Below are positions 51,828 to 60,777 of a stretch of DNA of 64,000 nucleotides, piece by piece. The DNA lies in assembly GCF_000308475.2 (NCBI RefSeq), contig NZ_BAFT02000067.1, positions 33,829-97,828 on the forward strand, given 5' to 3'. Origin of the DNA: Nocardia brasiliensis NBRC 14402 (GTDB lineage: Bacteria; Actinomycetota; Actinomycetes; Mycobacteriales; Mycobacteriaceae). The notes under the pieces are model-generated. The model had not been told where the DNA came from. It made no database searches and was given only the letters and a program-made list of their open reading frames with translations. Made by a program: the position numbers and the translations under genes. Within the stretch, counting starts at the first letter, position 1; the number at the start of each line of letters is the position of its first letter.

Positions 51828-53021
51828 TCAGTGGGCGCAGCGCATCAGGGCTCGGCGCAGGTTGCGGCTGCGGATGTCGTCGAGGACGGCGAGGCCGAGC
51901 CGGTTCATGGTGTAGCCGAAGCCGAGACCGGTGGTGGGGTCGGCGAAGCCGAAGGAACCGCCGAGGCCGGTGGTGCCGTAGGCGCGTTTGTCGGAGCCGA
52001 AGCGGAACTCGCAGCCGGACTTGCGGAACCCGAGGTGGTAGCGGGTTTTGAGCAGCAGCACCAGATCGCCGGGCGGCACGTCGTCGGCGGTGTCGGCGGC
52101 GGCGAGCCGATCGAGCAGCGCGTCCTCGATGGGTAAGGCGCCGGTACGGCCCGCCGCCGCGCCGTAGATCTTCGCCAAGGATCTCGCATTGCCGACGCCG
52201 TTGGAGCCCGGCAGCTCGACCTCGAGGAACTCGCGTCGCGTCGCCCGCACCGGATCACCGACGCGCGGGTTGGTGAGCGCCGAGTAGGCGAGGCCGCGTT
52301 TGGCGGCGAGTTGCGCGGCGATCCGCAGCGGGAGGTCGCGCTCGAAACGCAGCGCGTCCAGCCCGCGGGTCGCGGCCATGGTGGCGATGCGCGCCAACCC
52401 GTGTTCGGCGGGCAGCCCGATGAAGAAGTCCAGGCCGAGCGGTTTCGCGATGTCCTCGGCGAAGATGCGCCCGAGGGTGCGCCGCTGCGGGTCGACCCGG
52501 CGCAGCAGTTCGCCCTGATACAACCCGAGCGTGATCGCGTGGTAGCCGTGCCGGGTGCCCGGTCGCCACGCCGGTTTCTGCGCGGCCAGAATCGTGGCGA
52601 GCCCGTCCAGATCCGCGATCTGCGGCAACCGCACGATCGGGTCCAGGCCGGACAGTCCCGCCTGGTGATCGATCAGCTGGCGGACGGTCACCGCCGCCTT
52701 GCCGTGCGCCGCGAACTCGGGCCAGTAGGTCGCCACCGGCTCTTCGTAATCGAGCAGACCCTTGGACACCGCGGACGCGACCGTGAACGCGGCCAGCCCC
52801 TTGGTCGAGGAGAACACCGGGACGATGGTGTCGCGCTCCCACGGCAGCGTCCGCCGGCGGTCCCGATGGCCCGCCCACAGGTCGACCACCGGGCGATCAC
52901 CCGCGTATACCGCGACCGCCGCTCCGATCTCACCGTGCTGGGCGAAGTTGCGGCGGAAAGCGTCGGCGACGGGTCCGAAGCCGGACTCCACCTCGCCGTG
53001 GACCGTGGGCGTTTCACTCAT
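51828..53021 (-). CDS. Serine hydrolase, beta-lactamase/LipE-like esterase
   Basis: This is a 397-residue protein with penicillin-binding-protein fold. The catalytic SxxK is in PVFSSTKGLAAF; the Tyr motif region is TRHGYHAITLGLYQGELLRR. The pattern (DLWAGHRDRRRTLPWERDTIVPVFSS, HQAGLSGLD) matches class C-like esterases such as mycobacterial LipE/LipL, which cleave short-chain esters. No signal peptide is visible. It is divergent from another serine hydrolase 43 bases away. Confidence 0.92.
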   Translation of the reverse strand: MSETPTVHGEVESGFGPVADAFRRNFAQHGEIGAAVAVYAGDRPVVDLWAGHRDRRRTLPWERDTIVPVFSSTKGLAAFTVASAVSKGLLDYEEPVATYWPEFAAHGKAAVTVRQLIDHQAGLSGLDPIVRLPQIADLDGLATILAAQKPAWRPGTRHGYHAITLGLYQGELLRRVDPQRRTLGRIFAEDIAKPLGLDFFIGLPAEHGLARIATMAATRGLDALRFERDLPLRIAAQLAAKRGLAYSALTNPRVGDPVRATRREFLEVELPGSNGVGNARSLAKIYGAAAGRTGALPIEDALLDRLAAADTADDVPPGDLVLLLKTRYHLGFRKSGCEFRFGSDKRAYGTTGLGGSFGFADPTTGLGFGYTMNRLGLAVLDDIRSRNLRRALMRCAH

Positions 53022-53063
53022 AGTCGTTCGATGGTATCGGCGGGCGTCTCGTAGGCTCGCGGG

Positions 53064-53888
53064 GTGCGTGCACTCGAGCAGATCAGGGATTGGCCGGTTC
53101 GGCATGCGGCGGCCGCGGTCGTCGGCGCGGACGGCGCCGCGGCGACCGAGGGCGAGGTCGATCGGGTGTTCCCGCTCGCCTCGGTGACCAAGCCGCTGGT
53201 CGCGTACGCAGTGCTGGTCGCGGTCGAAGAGGGCGCGATCGAACTCGATCAGCCGGCCGGCCCGGCGGGGTCGACGGTGCGCCACCTGCTCGCGCACACC
53301 TCGGGCCTCGCCTTCGACACCGACGACATCCAGGCCGCACCCGGTACCCGCCGGATCTACTCCAGTGCGGGCTTCGAGGCGCTGGCCCGTTTCGTCGCCG
53401 AACAGACCGGCATCGCGTTCGAGGAATACCTGCGCGACGCGGTTTTCGCGCCGCTGGGTATGACCGACTCGGTGCTGGTCGGTTCCGCCGGGCACGCGGC
53501 GCGCTCGACCGTCGCCGATCTGACCCGTTTCGCGGCGGAATTGCTGAATCCGCAGTTGATCTCCGAACCGACTCATGCCGAGGCGACATCAGTCCAATTT
53601 CCCGGCCTGAATGGTGTGCTGCCCGGTTATGGTTCGCAGCGTCCGAATGATTGGGGACTCGGCTTCGAGATCCGCGACGGTAAGTCGCCGCACTGGACCG
53701 GAAGCACGAATTCCCCGGGAACCTACGGCCATTTCGGACAGTCCGGCACATTTCTCTGGGTGGACCCCGCGTCGCGGTTGGCGTGTCTGGCATTGGCCGA
53801 TCAGAATTTCGGCGACTGGGCCAGGGCGGCCTGGCCGCCACTCAGCGACGCGGTCATTGCGGAGGCGGCACACGCAACACGGGGTTGA
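53064..53888 (+). CDS. Beta-lactamase-family serine hydrolase, short form
   Basis: This 274-residue protein has the same broad fold as its divergent neighbour but is not a close paralogue. SxxK lies in FPLASVTKPLVAYAVL; HTSGLAFDTD and RRIYSSAGFEALARFVAE hold the second motif as YSS in place of YxN; TYGHFGQSGTFLWVDP supplies the HxG-like third motif. It lacks a signal peptide, so it is probably a cytoplasmic esterase or peptidase. It starts at GTG 53064. Confidence 0.9.
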   Translation: MRALEQIRDWPVRHAAAAVVGADGAAATEGEVDRVFPLASVTKPLVAYAVLVAVEEGAIELDQPAGPAGSTVRHLLAHTSGLAFDTDDIQAAPGTRRIYSSAGFEALARFVAEQTGIAFEEYLRDAVFAPLGMTDSVLVGSAGHAARSTVADLTRFAAELLNPQLISEPTHAEATSVQFPGLNGVLPGYGSQRPNDWGLGFEIRDGKSPHWTGSTNSPGTYGHFGQSGTFLWVDPASRLACLALADQNFGDWARAAWPPLSDAVIAEAAHATRG

Positions 53889-53985
53889 AGTAACACATGT
53901 AACATCGGGCACTCCAGTACACTCAGGCAACACCAGCTGGACGGGTCGTTGGGGAAGACGTCCCCCGTCGACGCTGGAGGTGTTA

Positions 53986-54522
53986 GTGGTGCGCGCATCG
54001 AGTCAGTTCGCGGACGTGACGGCGGGTGTGGTGTACATCCACTCGTCGCCTGCCGCGCTGTGCCCGCACGTCGAGTGGGCGCTCACCTCGGCCTTGAGTT
54101 CGCCCGCGAAATTGCGCTGGACCGCGCAACCCGCGGACGGCCAATTGCGCGCGACCAGTGAATGGCTCGGACCCGTCGGCACCGCCTCCCGTATTGCGCA
54201 ATCGCTGCGCTCCTGGCCGGTGCTCCGCTTCGAAGTGACCGAAGACCCCAGCGAAGGCGTCGACGGCGAACGTTATTGTTTCGTGCCCGGATTAGGACTC
54301 TGGCACGGCTCGACCAGTGCCAACGGCGATGTGACCCTCGGCGAGATGCGCTTGCGCGCGATGCTGCAGGCCGCAGGCGAACTCGGCAAATACAACAACT
54401 ACGACCTCGCCGCCGAAATCGATCGCGCACTCGGCACCCCCTGGGACGAAGACCTGGAGGTATACCGCTACGGCACCGAATCCGGCGCCGAAGTCACCTG
54501 GTTGCGCCGAGACGTAGGTTAA
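53986..54522 (+). CDS. DUF3145-family actinobacterial protein
   Basis: This is a 178-residue conserved protein of unknown function found throughout actinobacteria. The characteristic sequence is intact: RASSQFADVTAGVVYIHSSPAALCPHVEWAL, WLGPVGTASRIAQSLRSWPVLRFEVTEDPSEGVDGERY and TSANGDVTLGEMRLRAMLQ. GTG 53986 or 53989 is the start, with GGAGG at 53976-53980. It is a single-gene unit and a marker that this part is core chromosome. Confidence 0.93.
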   Translation: MVRASSQFADVTAGVVYIHSSPAALCPHVEWALTSALSSPAKLRWTAQPADGQLRATSEWLGPVGTASRIAQSLRSWPVLRFEVTEDPSEGVDGERYCFVPGLGLWHGSTSANGDVTLGEMRLRAMLQAAGELGKYNNYDLAAEIDRALGTPWDEDLEVYRYGTESGAEVTWLRRDVG

Positions 54523-54777
54523 ACCCCCGTTTCAGGCAAAAGCACATTCGTGGCGAAGCCGCATGCGCGAATTCGCCTGCTTGCCGGCCCCCGACGCGAC
54601 CTATTGCGCGCACATTGCACAAATGGTTTTCAACGCTCGGCATTACGCGGACACCAATCTGTGGGTGGTGCGGTCACCGGTCGCGATGCAGTCGCTCCGC
54701 GCCGACGTTCGCGGTGGCTTTGCCGCTCGTCGGTGCCGCCACCCGCGATGACACCGCGGGGGTGCTAACCTCCGGGG

Positions 54778-55179
54778 GTGGCGCACGCGGTTGATCGAAA
54801 ACAGAAGATGGTCAATGCTATTCAGCGGTGGATCGCCAATCCGATCAGCGTCCGGATGCCCAAGCAGCAACTCTTGGAGACCATCGGGCGGGTGAGTGGG
54901 GCGCCGCGGATCACGCCCATCGGCGGGCGGGTGATCGACGGGTCGTTCTGGCTCGTCTCCGAGTTCGGCGAACGGTCGCAGTACGTGCGAAACATCATGG
55001 TGAACAACCAGGTTCGGCTGCGTTTGCAGGGAAAGTGGTATTCGGGGACAGCGCATCTGCTGCCCGATCACGACCCTGTCGCATTGCTCGAGCAGCTGCC
55101 GAAAGGCAACAGCGCCGGGGTCCGGCTGTTCGGCAACAACCTGCTGAGCATTCGCATCGACCTGGCCACCGCAGACTGA
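54778..55179 (+). CDS. Deazaflavin (F420)-dependent nitroreductase-family oxidoreductase
   Basis: This 133-residue split-barrel protein resembles the mycobacterial Ddn family: RVSGAPRITPIGGRVIDGSFWLVSEFGERSQYVRNIMVNNQVRLRLQGKWYSGTAHLLPDDP-like arrangement, here ending HDPVALLEQL. Such proteins use F420 to reduce quinones or other substrates, usually at the membrane. The GTG at 54778 is assumed. 54523-54777 upstream has no convincing gene. Confidence 0.82.
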   Translation: MAHAVDRKQKMVNAIQRWIANPISVRMPKQQLLETIGRVSGAPRITPIGGRVIDGSFWLVSEFGERSQYVRNIMVNNQVRLRLQGKWYSGTAHLLPDHDPVALLEQLPKGNSAGVRLFGNNLLSIRIDLATAD

Positions 55180-55187
55180 GGTTCCCC

Positions 55188-55217
55188 GGCGGGCGGAAGA
55201 TTCGGTTTCCGCCCGCC
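55188..55217. terminator. Stem-loop after the deazaflavin oxidoreductase gene
   Basis: GGCGGGCGGAA (55188-55198) pairs with TTCCGCCCGCC (55207-55217), an 11-base stem with an eight-base loop. No T-run follows. Confidence 0.6.
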
Positions 55218-55242
55218 ACTGGGGCGTGTTGTGGTGCGAGGC

Positions 55243-55392
55243 GAGTCGGGTGCGGGAACCTGCAAGGTGTGCGGATGCCCGTCCAGTCGCGGGTGCGGCG
55301 CTGGCGGTTGAGTGGCCGCACCCTTTCTGACGCGAGACCCGGTGTGTCGTGCGGCAAGTCGGGGTGCGGGAACCTGCAAGGGGTGCGGATGT
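55243..55392. repeat. Direct repeat between convergent genes
   Basis: TGCGGGAACCTGCAAGG followed by GTGCGGATG (one base variable) occurs at about 55251-55276 and again at about 55365-55390, each preceded by AGTCGGG. It is not part of any gene I can see. Confidence 0.75.
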
Positions 55393-55421
55393 TCGCTTCT
55401 GCCGCGCGCCCGGCGCATTGT

Positions 55422-56192
55422 TCAGCCACCGCGGCGTTCGGCCGAGAGCCGGGCCGCGACGGTGTTGCGGAGGGTGCCGATGGTGGCGATCTCGATTTCC
55501 ACCGTGTCGCCGGGTTCCATCGGGCCGACTCCGGCGGGGCTGCCGGTGAGCAGGACGTCGCCGGGGCGCAGGGTGATCCAGCGGGTGGCGAAGGACAGCA
55601 GGGCGCCGACACCGAAGACCATGTCCGCGACCGCGGCCTGCTGGACCACCTGACCGTTACGCCGGGTGACGAGGTGCAGGGCCGACGGATCGGCAACATC
55701 GGTCTCGATCCAGGGTCCCAAGGGGCAGAAGGTGTCCGCGCTTTTCGCGCGGGCCCACTGTCCGTCGGAACGCCAGTCGTCCGCGGTGACATCGTTGGCA
55801 CAGGTGTAGCCCAGGATGTAGTCCGCGGCCCGATCGGCGGGCACGTCACGCGCCGTGCGTCCGATGACGACGGCCAGTTCGCCTTCGTACTCCAGCCGCC
55901 GCACCTCGGCGGGCCGCAGGATGGTCGCGTCCGGATCGGTAACGGCGTTGGGGGACTTGAGAAACAGCGACGGACGCTGCGGCCACGGCCTGCCCTTCTC
56001 GATGATCTGGCCCGCGTAATTGCTTCCCGCGCACACGATGGTGCGCGGCTCACAGGGGGCGAGCAAGGTCTGCTCGGTCAGCGGGCCGACCGCCGCCCCG
56101 GGCTCGTTGCCGGGCGAAAGGCGGTGCACCACATCGCCTATGACGACCCCGCGCGCGGCTTGCCCGTCGCGGGAATAGCGGACGATACGCAT
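55422..56192 (-). CDS. Fumarylacetoacetate-hydrolase-family protein
   Basis: This 256-residue metal-dependent hydrolase cleaves beta-diketones or acylpyruvates, or decarboxylates oxaloacetate-like acids. Typical parts: ERTIVCAGSNYAGQI-like CAGSNYAGQIIEKGRP, metal ligands in EYEGELAVVIGRTARDV and GYTCANDVTADDWR, SADTFCPLGPW and LRPGDVLLTGSPAGVGPMEPGDTVEIEI. It is the last gene of the glyoxylate cluster, 8 bases after the FAD/Fe-S dehydrogenase, so is co-transcribed. A role in handling a 2-oxoacid formed upstream is inferred. Confidence 0.92.
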   Translation of the reverse strand: MRIVRYSRDGQAARGVVIGDVVHRLSPGNEPGAAVGPLTEQTLLAPCEPRTIVCAGSNYAGQIIEKGRPWPQRPSLFLKSPNAVTDPDATILRPAEVRRLEYEGELAVVIGRTARDVPADRAADYILGYTCANDVTADDWRSDGQWARAKSADTFCPLGPWIETDVADPSALHLVTRRNGQVVQQAAVADMVFGVGALLSFATRWITLRPGDVLLTGSPAGVGPMEPGDTVEIEIATIGTLRNTVAARLSAERRGG

Positions 56193-56200
56193 GTTGTCTC

Positions 56201-59146
56201 CTATTCGTCGGCGGGCCCGGCCAGTGCTTCGCGCACCAGCTCGACCGGGTGCCAGGCGGTGCGTCCCGCGCCGTGAAAGATCTGCTGCCGGCACGACACT
56301 CCGGTCGCCGCCACGATCGTGTCGTCCGGTTCCGCGGCGAGGGCCGAAAAGAGCCGGTCGCCGCCAACGGCCATCGATGTTTCGTAGTGCTCCGATTCGA
56401 AACCGAACGAGCCCGCCATCCCGCAGCAGCCGGAGTTGATCTCTTCGACCTGCACTCCCGGAATCCGCCGCAGCAGCGCCATCGTCGCGGCCGTGCCGAC
56501 CTCGGCTTTCTGGTGGCAGTGCCCGTGGAAGACGATCCGGCGACCGGCGAGGGCGTTGCTCAGCGACAGCCGCCCCGCATCGATCGCCTCGACCAGTAAT
56601 TCCTCCGCCTGTTTGACCCGGGCCGCGACCGCGCGCACCGCGTCCACGTCCGGTACCAGCGCCGCGTGCTCGTCGCGCAGCATGAACAAGCACGAGGGCT
56701 CACACCCGACGATCGGCGACCCCGGTTCGGTGTGCGCGGTGAGCGAATCGATCAGTCCCGCAGCCTTTTTCCGGGCATCGTCGAGCAGCCCCTTGGACAT
56801 ACTGGAACGCCCGCAGCACCCGCCACTCGCGAGTTCCACCCGCCAGCCCGCCAGTTCCAGCAGTTCGATGGCCGCCATGCCGATATGCGGTTCGGTGTAG
56901 GTGGTGAAGGAATCGGCTAGCCAGTTGACGGTGCCCAGTGGTGCGGGAACAGCCGGGGTGGCCCGCCGATGCTTGCGGAAGCCGCGAATCAGGTTGGCCC
57001 GCTGGAACACCGGCAGCGGACGAGCGGCGGTGATGCCGAGCGTGCGTTCCATCATCCGGCGCGTGAAACCGATCCGGCCGGGGAGGTTCGACAGCGGCGC
57101 GGTCGCCGAGCCGAGCCGGTTGAGCGCCCGGATCGAACCGAAAGCCCTGGAGCGCAACGGCGTTCCGTGGATATCGTGATGGTGCGCAAGGGTCTCGGCT
57201 TTGAGCGAAGCCATGTCCACGCTCATCGGGCACTCGCTCTTGCACGCCTTGCACATCAGGCACAGATCGAGGATCTCGTGCAATCGCTCGTCGCCGAGCG
57301 CGGCGTGCGGATCCGGTGCGGAGAGGGCTTTCACCAGCGCGTTGGCGCGGCCGCGGGTGGCGTGCTCCTCGTTCTTGGTCGCGATGTAGGACGGGCACAT
57401 CACGCCCGTGGTGGCTTTGCGGCACAGGCCGATGTTCATACAGCGGTCCGCCGCGCCGCGCATGCCGCCGACGACCTCGAACTTCAGCGCGGTGGTGAGT
57501 GGCGGCGCCGGCGGCAGTGCGTCGCGGTCGCGCAGATTCTCGGTCATCGATGGCGCGTCGACGATCTTGCCGGGGTTCATGATGTTGCCTGGATCGAAGA
57601 GCCGCTTCACTTTTCGCATCGCCTCGTACAGCTCGTCGCCGAAGATCTCGCGGTTGAACTCGCTGCGGGCGAGCCCGTCACCGTGTTCGCTGGAGTTCAC
57701 CCCGCCGTATTCGGCGACGAGCTTCTGCACCGCCTCGGCGACCGTGCGCATCTTGGCCACCTCGTCGGGCTGGGTGAGGTCGACGAACGGACGGATGTGC
57801 AGGCAGCCGACCGAGCAGTGGCCATAGAACCCCGCCTGCATCTGGTGCTCATCGAGAATCTCCTTGAACCGCCTGGTGTATTCGGCCAGGTGCACCGGGT
57901 CCACGGCGGTGTCCTCGACGAAGGCGAGCGGGCGGCGGGTGCCCTCGCCCGCGGCCATCAGCAACCCGAGGCTGGATTTGCGGACTTTCAGCAATGCCGT
58001 TTGATCGGCGGGCGTGACGGCGCGCAGCGTGTGATAGCCGTGCCCGTTGCGCCGCCACAGCGCCTCCAGCCGGTCCAGCTCGGCGATCAGGCGCGTCTCG
58101 TCGTCACCGCTGAACGAGACGAACAGCAGCGCACCGGGATCGCCGACCAAAATCGTACCGAGCTCGGCGTATTCGATCTTCTGCCTGGACAATTCGAGAA
58201 TGGTGCGGTCCATCAGTTCGACCTGATTCGGGTCGCAGCTCAACGCGTCGGTGGTGGCGGCGATCGCGCTCCCGGTGTCGGTGAAGTGGCCGACGGCGTA
58301 GACCGTCCGTGCCGGTTTGGGCACCAGGTCGACCAGTGCGTGCGTGACGATCACCAGCGTGCCTTCCGCGCCGACCACGAATTTGGCGAGGTCGAAGGGT
58401 TTTTCGGCACCGAAACCCACCAGTCGGTCGAGCCGGTACCCGCCCGCCCGGCGCCAGAACGCCGGCATACCGGCCTCGATGATGTCCGCGTTGGCCGTGA
58501 CGAGATCCGAAAGCTCTTGGTATATACGGCCTTCCAGGGTGCGCGCGGCGGCGCGGCGCTTGCGCTCGAGTTCGTCGACCGATTCCAGCCTGGCTCGGGA
58601 GCCGTCGGCGAGCACCACGTCGAGCGCTCGCACGTGATCGATCGTCATACCGTAGGTCAGCGAACCGCTGCCCGCGGAGTTGTTACCGATCATGCCGCCG
58701 ATGGTGGCGCGATTGCTGGTCGAGGTGTCCGGACCGAACATCAAGCCATGGGCGGCGGCGGCCTGGTTGAGCTGGTCCTGCACCACCCCGACCTCGACCA
58801 GCGCGGTGCGGGCCACCGGGTCGAGGTGCACTATTCGATTCATGTGCCGGGAGATGTCGAGTACCAGGCCGGGCCCGATGGTCTGCCCGGCCAAGCTGGT
58901 GCCCGCGCCGCGCGCGACGATCGGCACCCCGAGTTCGCCCGCCGCCCGCACCGCCGCGGCGACGTCGTCCGCGTCACGGGGAAAGGCCACGCCCGCAGGC
59001 ATTATCGAATACATGCTCGCGTCGCGGGAGAAGATGTGGCGGCTGTAGTCGTCGAAAGCCACCTCGCCGGAGAGGGTTTCGCGCAGCGCGCGCTCCAAGC
59101 GGGCAGACACGTCGGCCGCTGCGCCGTCGATCGTGGGGGAGTTCAT
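56201..59146 (-). CDS. Fused FAD-linked 2-hydroxyacid dehydrogenase with Fe-S and CCG domains (YdiJ-like)
   Basis: This is a 981-residue electron-transfer dehydrogenase. FAD_binding_4 (VPIVARGAGTSLAGQTIGPGLVLDISRHMNR, GMIGNNSAGSGSLTYG), FAD-oxidase C-terminal (GHCSVGCLHIRPFVDL, SSEHGDGLARSEF, LFDPGNIMNPGKIVD), a [4Fe-4S] ferredoxin region (CMNIGLCRKATTGVMCP and CLMCKACKSECP) and two CCG domains (SGGCCGRSSM and SGCCGMAGSFGFE). The order matches YdiJ-type D-2-hydroxyglutarate dehydrogenases and fused GlcD-GlcF. Context with serine-glyoxylate aminotransferase and glycerate kinase favours a glyoxylate-linked hydroxyacid such as glycolate; D-2-hydroxyglutarate or D-lactate are alternatives. Confidence 0.93.
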   Translation of the reverse strand: MNSPTIDGAAADVSARLERALRETLSGEVAFDDYSRHIFSRDASMYSIMPAGVAFPRDADDVAAAVRAAGELGVPIVARGAGTSLAGQTIGPGLVLDISRHMNRIVHLDPVARTALVEVGVVQDQLNQAAAAHGLMFGPDTSTSNRATIGGMIGNNSAGSGSLTYGMTIDHVRALDVVLADGSRARLESVDELERKRRAAARTLEGRIYQELSDLVTANADIIEAGMPAFWRRAGGYRLDRLVGFGAEKPFDLAKFVVGAEGTLVIVTHALVDLVPKPARTVYAVGHFTDTGSAIAATTDALSCDPNQVELMDRTILELSRQKIEYAELGTILVGDPGALLFVSFSGDDETRLIAELDRLEALWRRNGHGYHTLRAVTPADQTALLKVRKSSLGLLMAAGEGTRRPLAFVEDTAVDPVHLAEYTRRFKEILDEHQMQAGFYGHCSVGCLHIRPFVDLTQPDEVAKMRTVAEAVQKLVAEYGGVNSSEHGDGLARSEFNREIFGDELYEAMRKVKRLFDPGNIMNPGKIVDAPSMTENLRDRDALPPAPPLTTALKFEVVGGMRGAADRCMNIGLCRKATTGVMCPSYIATKNEEHATRGRANALVKALSAPDPHAALGDERLHEILDLCLMCKACKSECPMSVDMASLKAETLAHHHDIHGTPLRSRAFGSIRALNRLGSATAPLSNLPGRIGFTRRMMERTLGITAARPLPVFQRANLIRGFRKHRRATPAVPAPLGTVNWLADSFTTYTEPHIGMAAIELLELAGWRVELASGGCCGRSSMSKGLLDDARKKAAGLIDSLTAHTEPGSPIVGCEPSCLFMLRDEHAALVPDVDAVRAVAARVKQAEELLVEAIDAGRLSLSNALAGRRIVFHGHCHQKAEVGTAATMALLRRIPGVQVEEINSGCCGMAGSFGFESEHYETSMAVGGDRLFSALAAEPDDTIVAATGVSCRQQIFHGAGRTAWHPVELVREALAGPADE

Positions 59147-59229
59147 GGGGATTCCTTCTGGATCCGTGAGAGTTCGCCGAAGGGAGACACGGCGGCCGGG
59201 CCCGCGCTCGGAACCGGCCGCCGTGGTAC

Positions 59230-60591
59230 TCAGACGAGCGGGGCCCGATCCGGTGCCGGTTGCTGGACCGGTTCGATCCGTGCCGTTTCGACCGGGGTGG
59301 GTTCGACCACCACCGATTGCGTCGCCTCGCGCAACTTCTTGCGCAGGGTCAGCACGAGCAGCGCGGCGGCACCGAACACCCCGCCGAAAAAGGCCTGGGT
59401 GAGCGCGTATCCACCGCCGCTGAGATCGCTGAGCCAGCCGCCGATATACGGCCCGAAGAAGCTGCCGAGATTACCGACGCCGTTGATCAGCCCCAGGCCC
59501 GCGCCCGCGGCGGCCACCGGAACGAGCTTGGTGACCGTCGCCCAGAACGGGCCGTACCAGGCGATCGAGGCGGCGGTGCCCAGGATCATCGCCCCCAGTA
59601 CCAGCCACTTCTGTTGCGGTGAGATAAAACTCGCGCCACCGAGAATGATCGCCGCCGAGCCGAGTACCAGCGACATGTGCGCGATATGCCCGCCCCGTTT
59701 GTCTGCCGACCGGCCGATGAGAATGATGGCCACGCCCGCCGCAAGCTGGGGGAGTATCGCGACGAGACCTACCTTCATATCGGTGTGGAACGCCTTCTTC
59801 AGCACGCTCGGCAGCCACAGGGTGAGGCCGAGCAAGCCCATCTGCGTCAGGGTGTAGATGAGGGCGAAGTGCCAGACGATCCGGCTGGTGAACGCGGCCT
59901 TGAAGGTGCCGCGGTGTTGCAGCGGTTCCCCTTCCTCGAGCCGGGAACGTTCGATGTAGTCGCGTTCGTTCTTCGACAACCAGCCCGCCTTGGCCGGCGT
60001 ATCGCGGATCACCGCGAGCCAGGCGATGAGCCCGACGATCAGCGGCGCGCCGCCCTGGATGATGAACATCCAGCGCCAGTCCGTGTAGGTCAGCAGGATG
60101 CCGGAGAACGGTGCGGCGACGATCGCCGCGATCGGGGTGTACAGCTTGAAAATCGCATAGGCCCTGCCTCTTTCGGCGAACGGGAACCAGGACCGGATGG
60201 TGGCCATCAGCGCGGGTTGCACGCCGCCCTCGGCCACCCCGAGCAGGAATCGGGCCAGCAGCAATTGGCCGACGGAGTTGGTGAAGCCCTGGGCCATCGC
60301 GGCCACGCTCCACAGCACCATCAGGATCGCGATCCACTTTCTGGCACTCCATCTTTCGGCCATATAGCCGCCCGGAATCTGCAGTAGCAGGTAGCCCCAG
60401 AAGAAGATGCCGCTGGCGAGGCCCTGCTGTGCCTTGGTGAGCCCCATATCGGCTTCGAGATGGGTGAGCGCGAAACTGATGTTGGTCCGGTCGATATAAC
60501 AGATGACGTAGATGAAGACGACGACCGGCAAAATATAGGTCCAGCGCTTCATTTCGGAGAACCGCCGGATGGGAGAGGTCCGCTCGGACAA
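59230..60591 (-). CDS. MFS transporter, anion:cation symporter (ACS) family
   Basis: This is a 12-helix uptake protein of 453 residues. It is of the phthalate/tartrate/glucarate type: ILPVVVFIYVICYIDRTNISFALTHLEADMGL, GIFFWGYLLLQIPGGYMAERWSARKWIA, LARFLLGVAEGGVQPALMATIRSWFPFAERGRAYAIF and WLPSVLKKAF. TTG 60591 is preferred because GGAGGTAGG stands just before it; ATG 60552 is an alternative. It lies between the aminotransferase and the dehydrogenase and probably imports their carboxylic-acid substrate. Confidence 0.92.
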   Translation of the reverse strand: MSERTSPIRRFSEMKRWTYILPVVVFIYVICYIDRTNISFALTHLEADMGLTKAQQGLASGIFFWGYLLLQIPGGYMAERWSARKWIAILMVLWSVAAMAQGFTNSVGQLLLARFLLGVAEGGVQPALMATIRSWFPFAERGRAYAIFKLYTPIAAIVAAPFSGILLTYTDWRWMFIIQGGAPLIVGLIAWLAVIRDTPAKAGWLSKNERDYIERSRLEEGEPLQHRGTFKAAFTSRIVWHFALIYTLTQMGLLGLTLWLPSVLKKAFHTDMKVGLVAILPQLAAGVAIILIGRSADKRGGHIAHMSLVLGSAAIILGGASFISPQQKWLVLGAMILGTAASIAWYGPFWATVTKLVPVAAAGAGLGLINGVGNLGSFFGPYIGGWLSDLSGGGYALTQAFFGGVFGAAALLVLTLRKKLREATQSVVVEPTPVETARIEPVQQPAPDRAPLV

Positions 60592-60777
60592 CGACCTACC
60601 TCCTCGTAGGTGACCGGCGCGATCGGCGCCGGTGGATATCGGATCCCGGTTGGTGGTGGAGCCGGGCGAGAGTCGCTCGTGGCGGAGCATCGAGAGTCGA
60701 GCAGGAGGCTGTCGAAGCGGGGGCCCAGCTGGGAGCGAAAGGGACGTGGCGAGAACAGGTTCGGCGCGGGCCGAGGG

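Noticed and set aside
54559..54750. Small plus-strand frame with Met start between DUF3145 and the deazaflavin gene
   Set aside because: No ribosome site and no recognisable pattern; codon use is not convincing.
56969..59857. 962-codon open frame on the plus strand
   Set aside because: It is antisense to the FAD/Fe-S dehydrogenase, whose motifs are unmistakable; the plus-strand product is Arg/Gly/Val-rich with no family.
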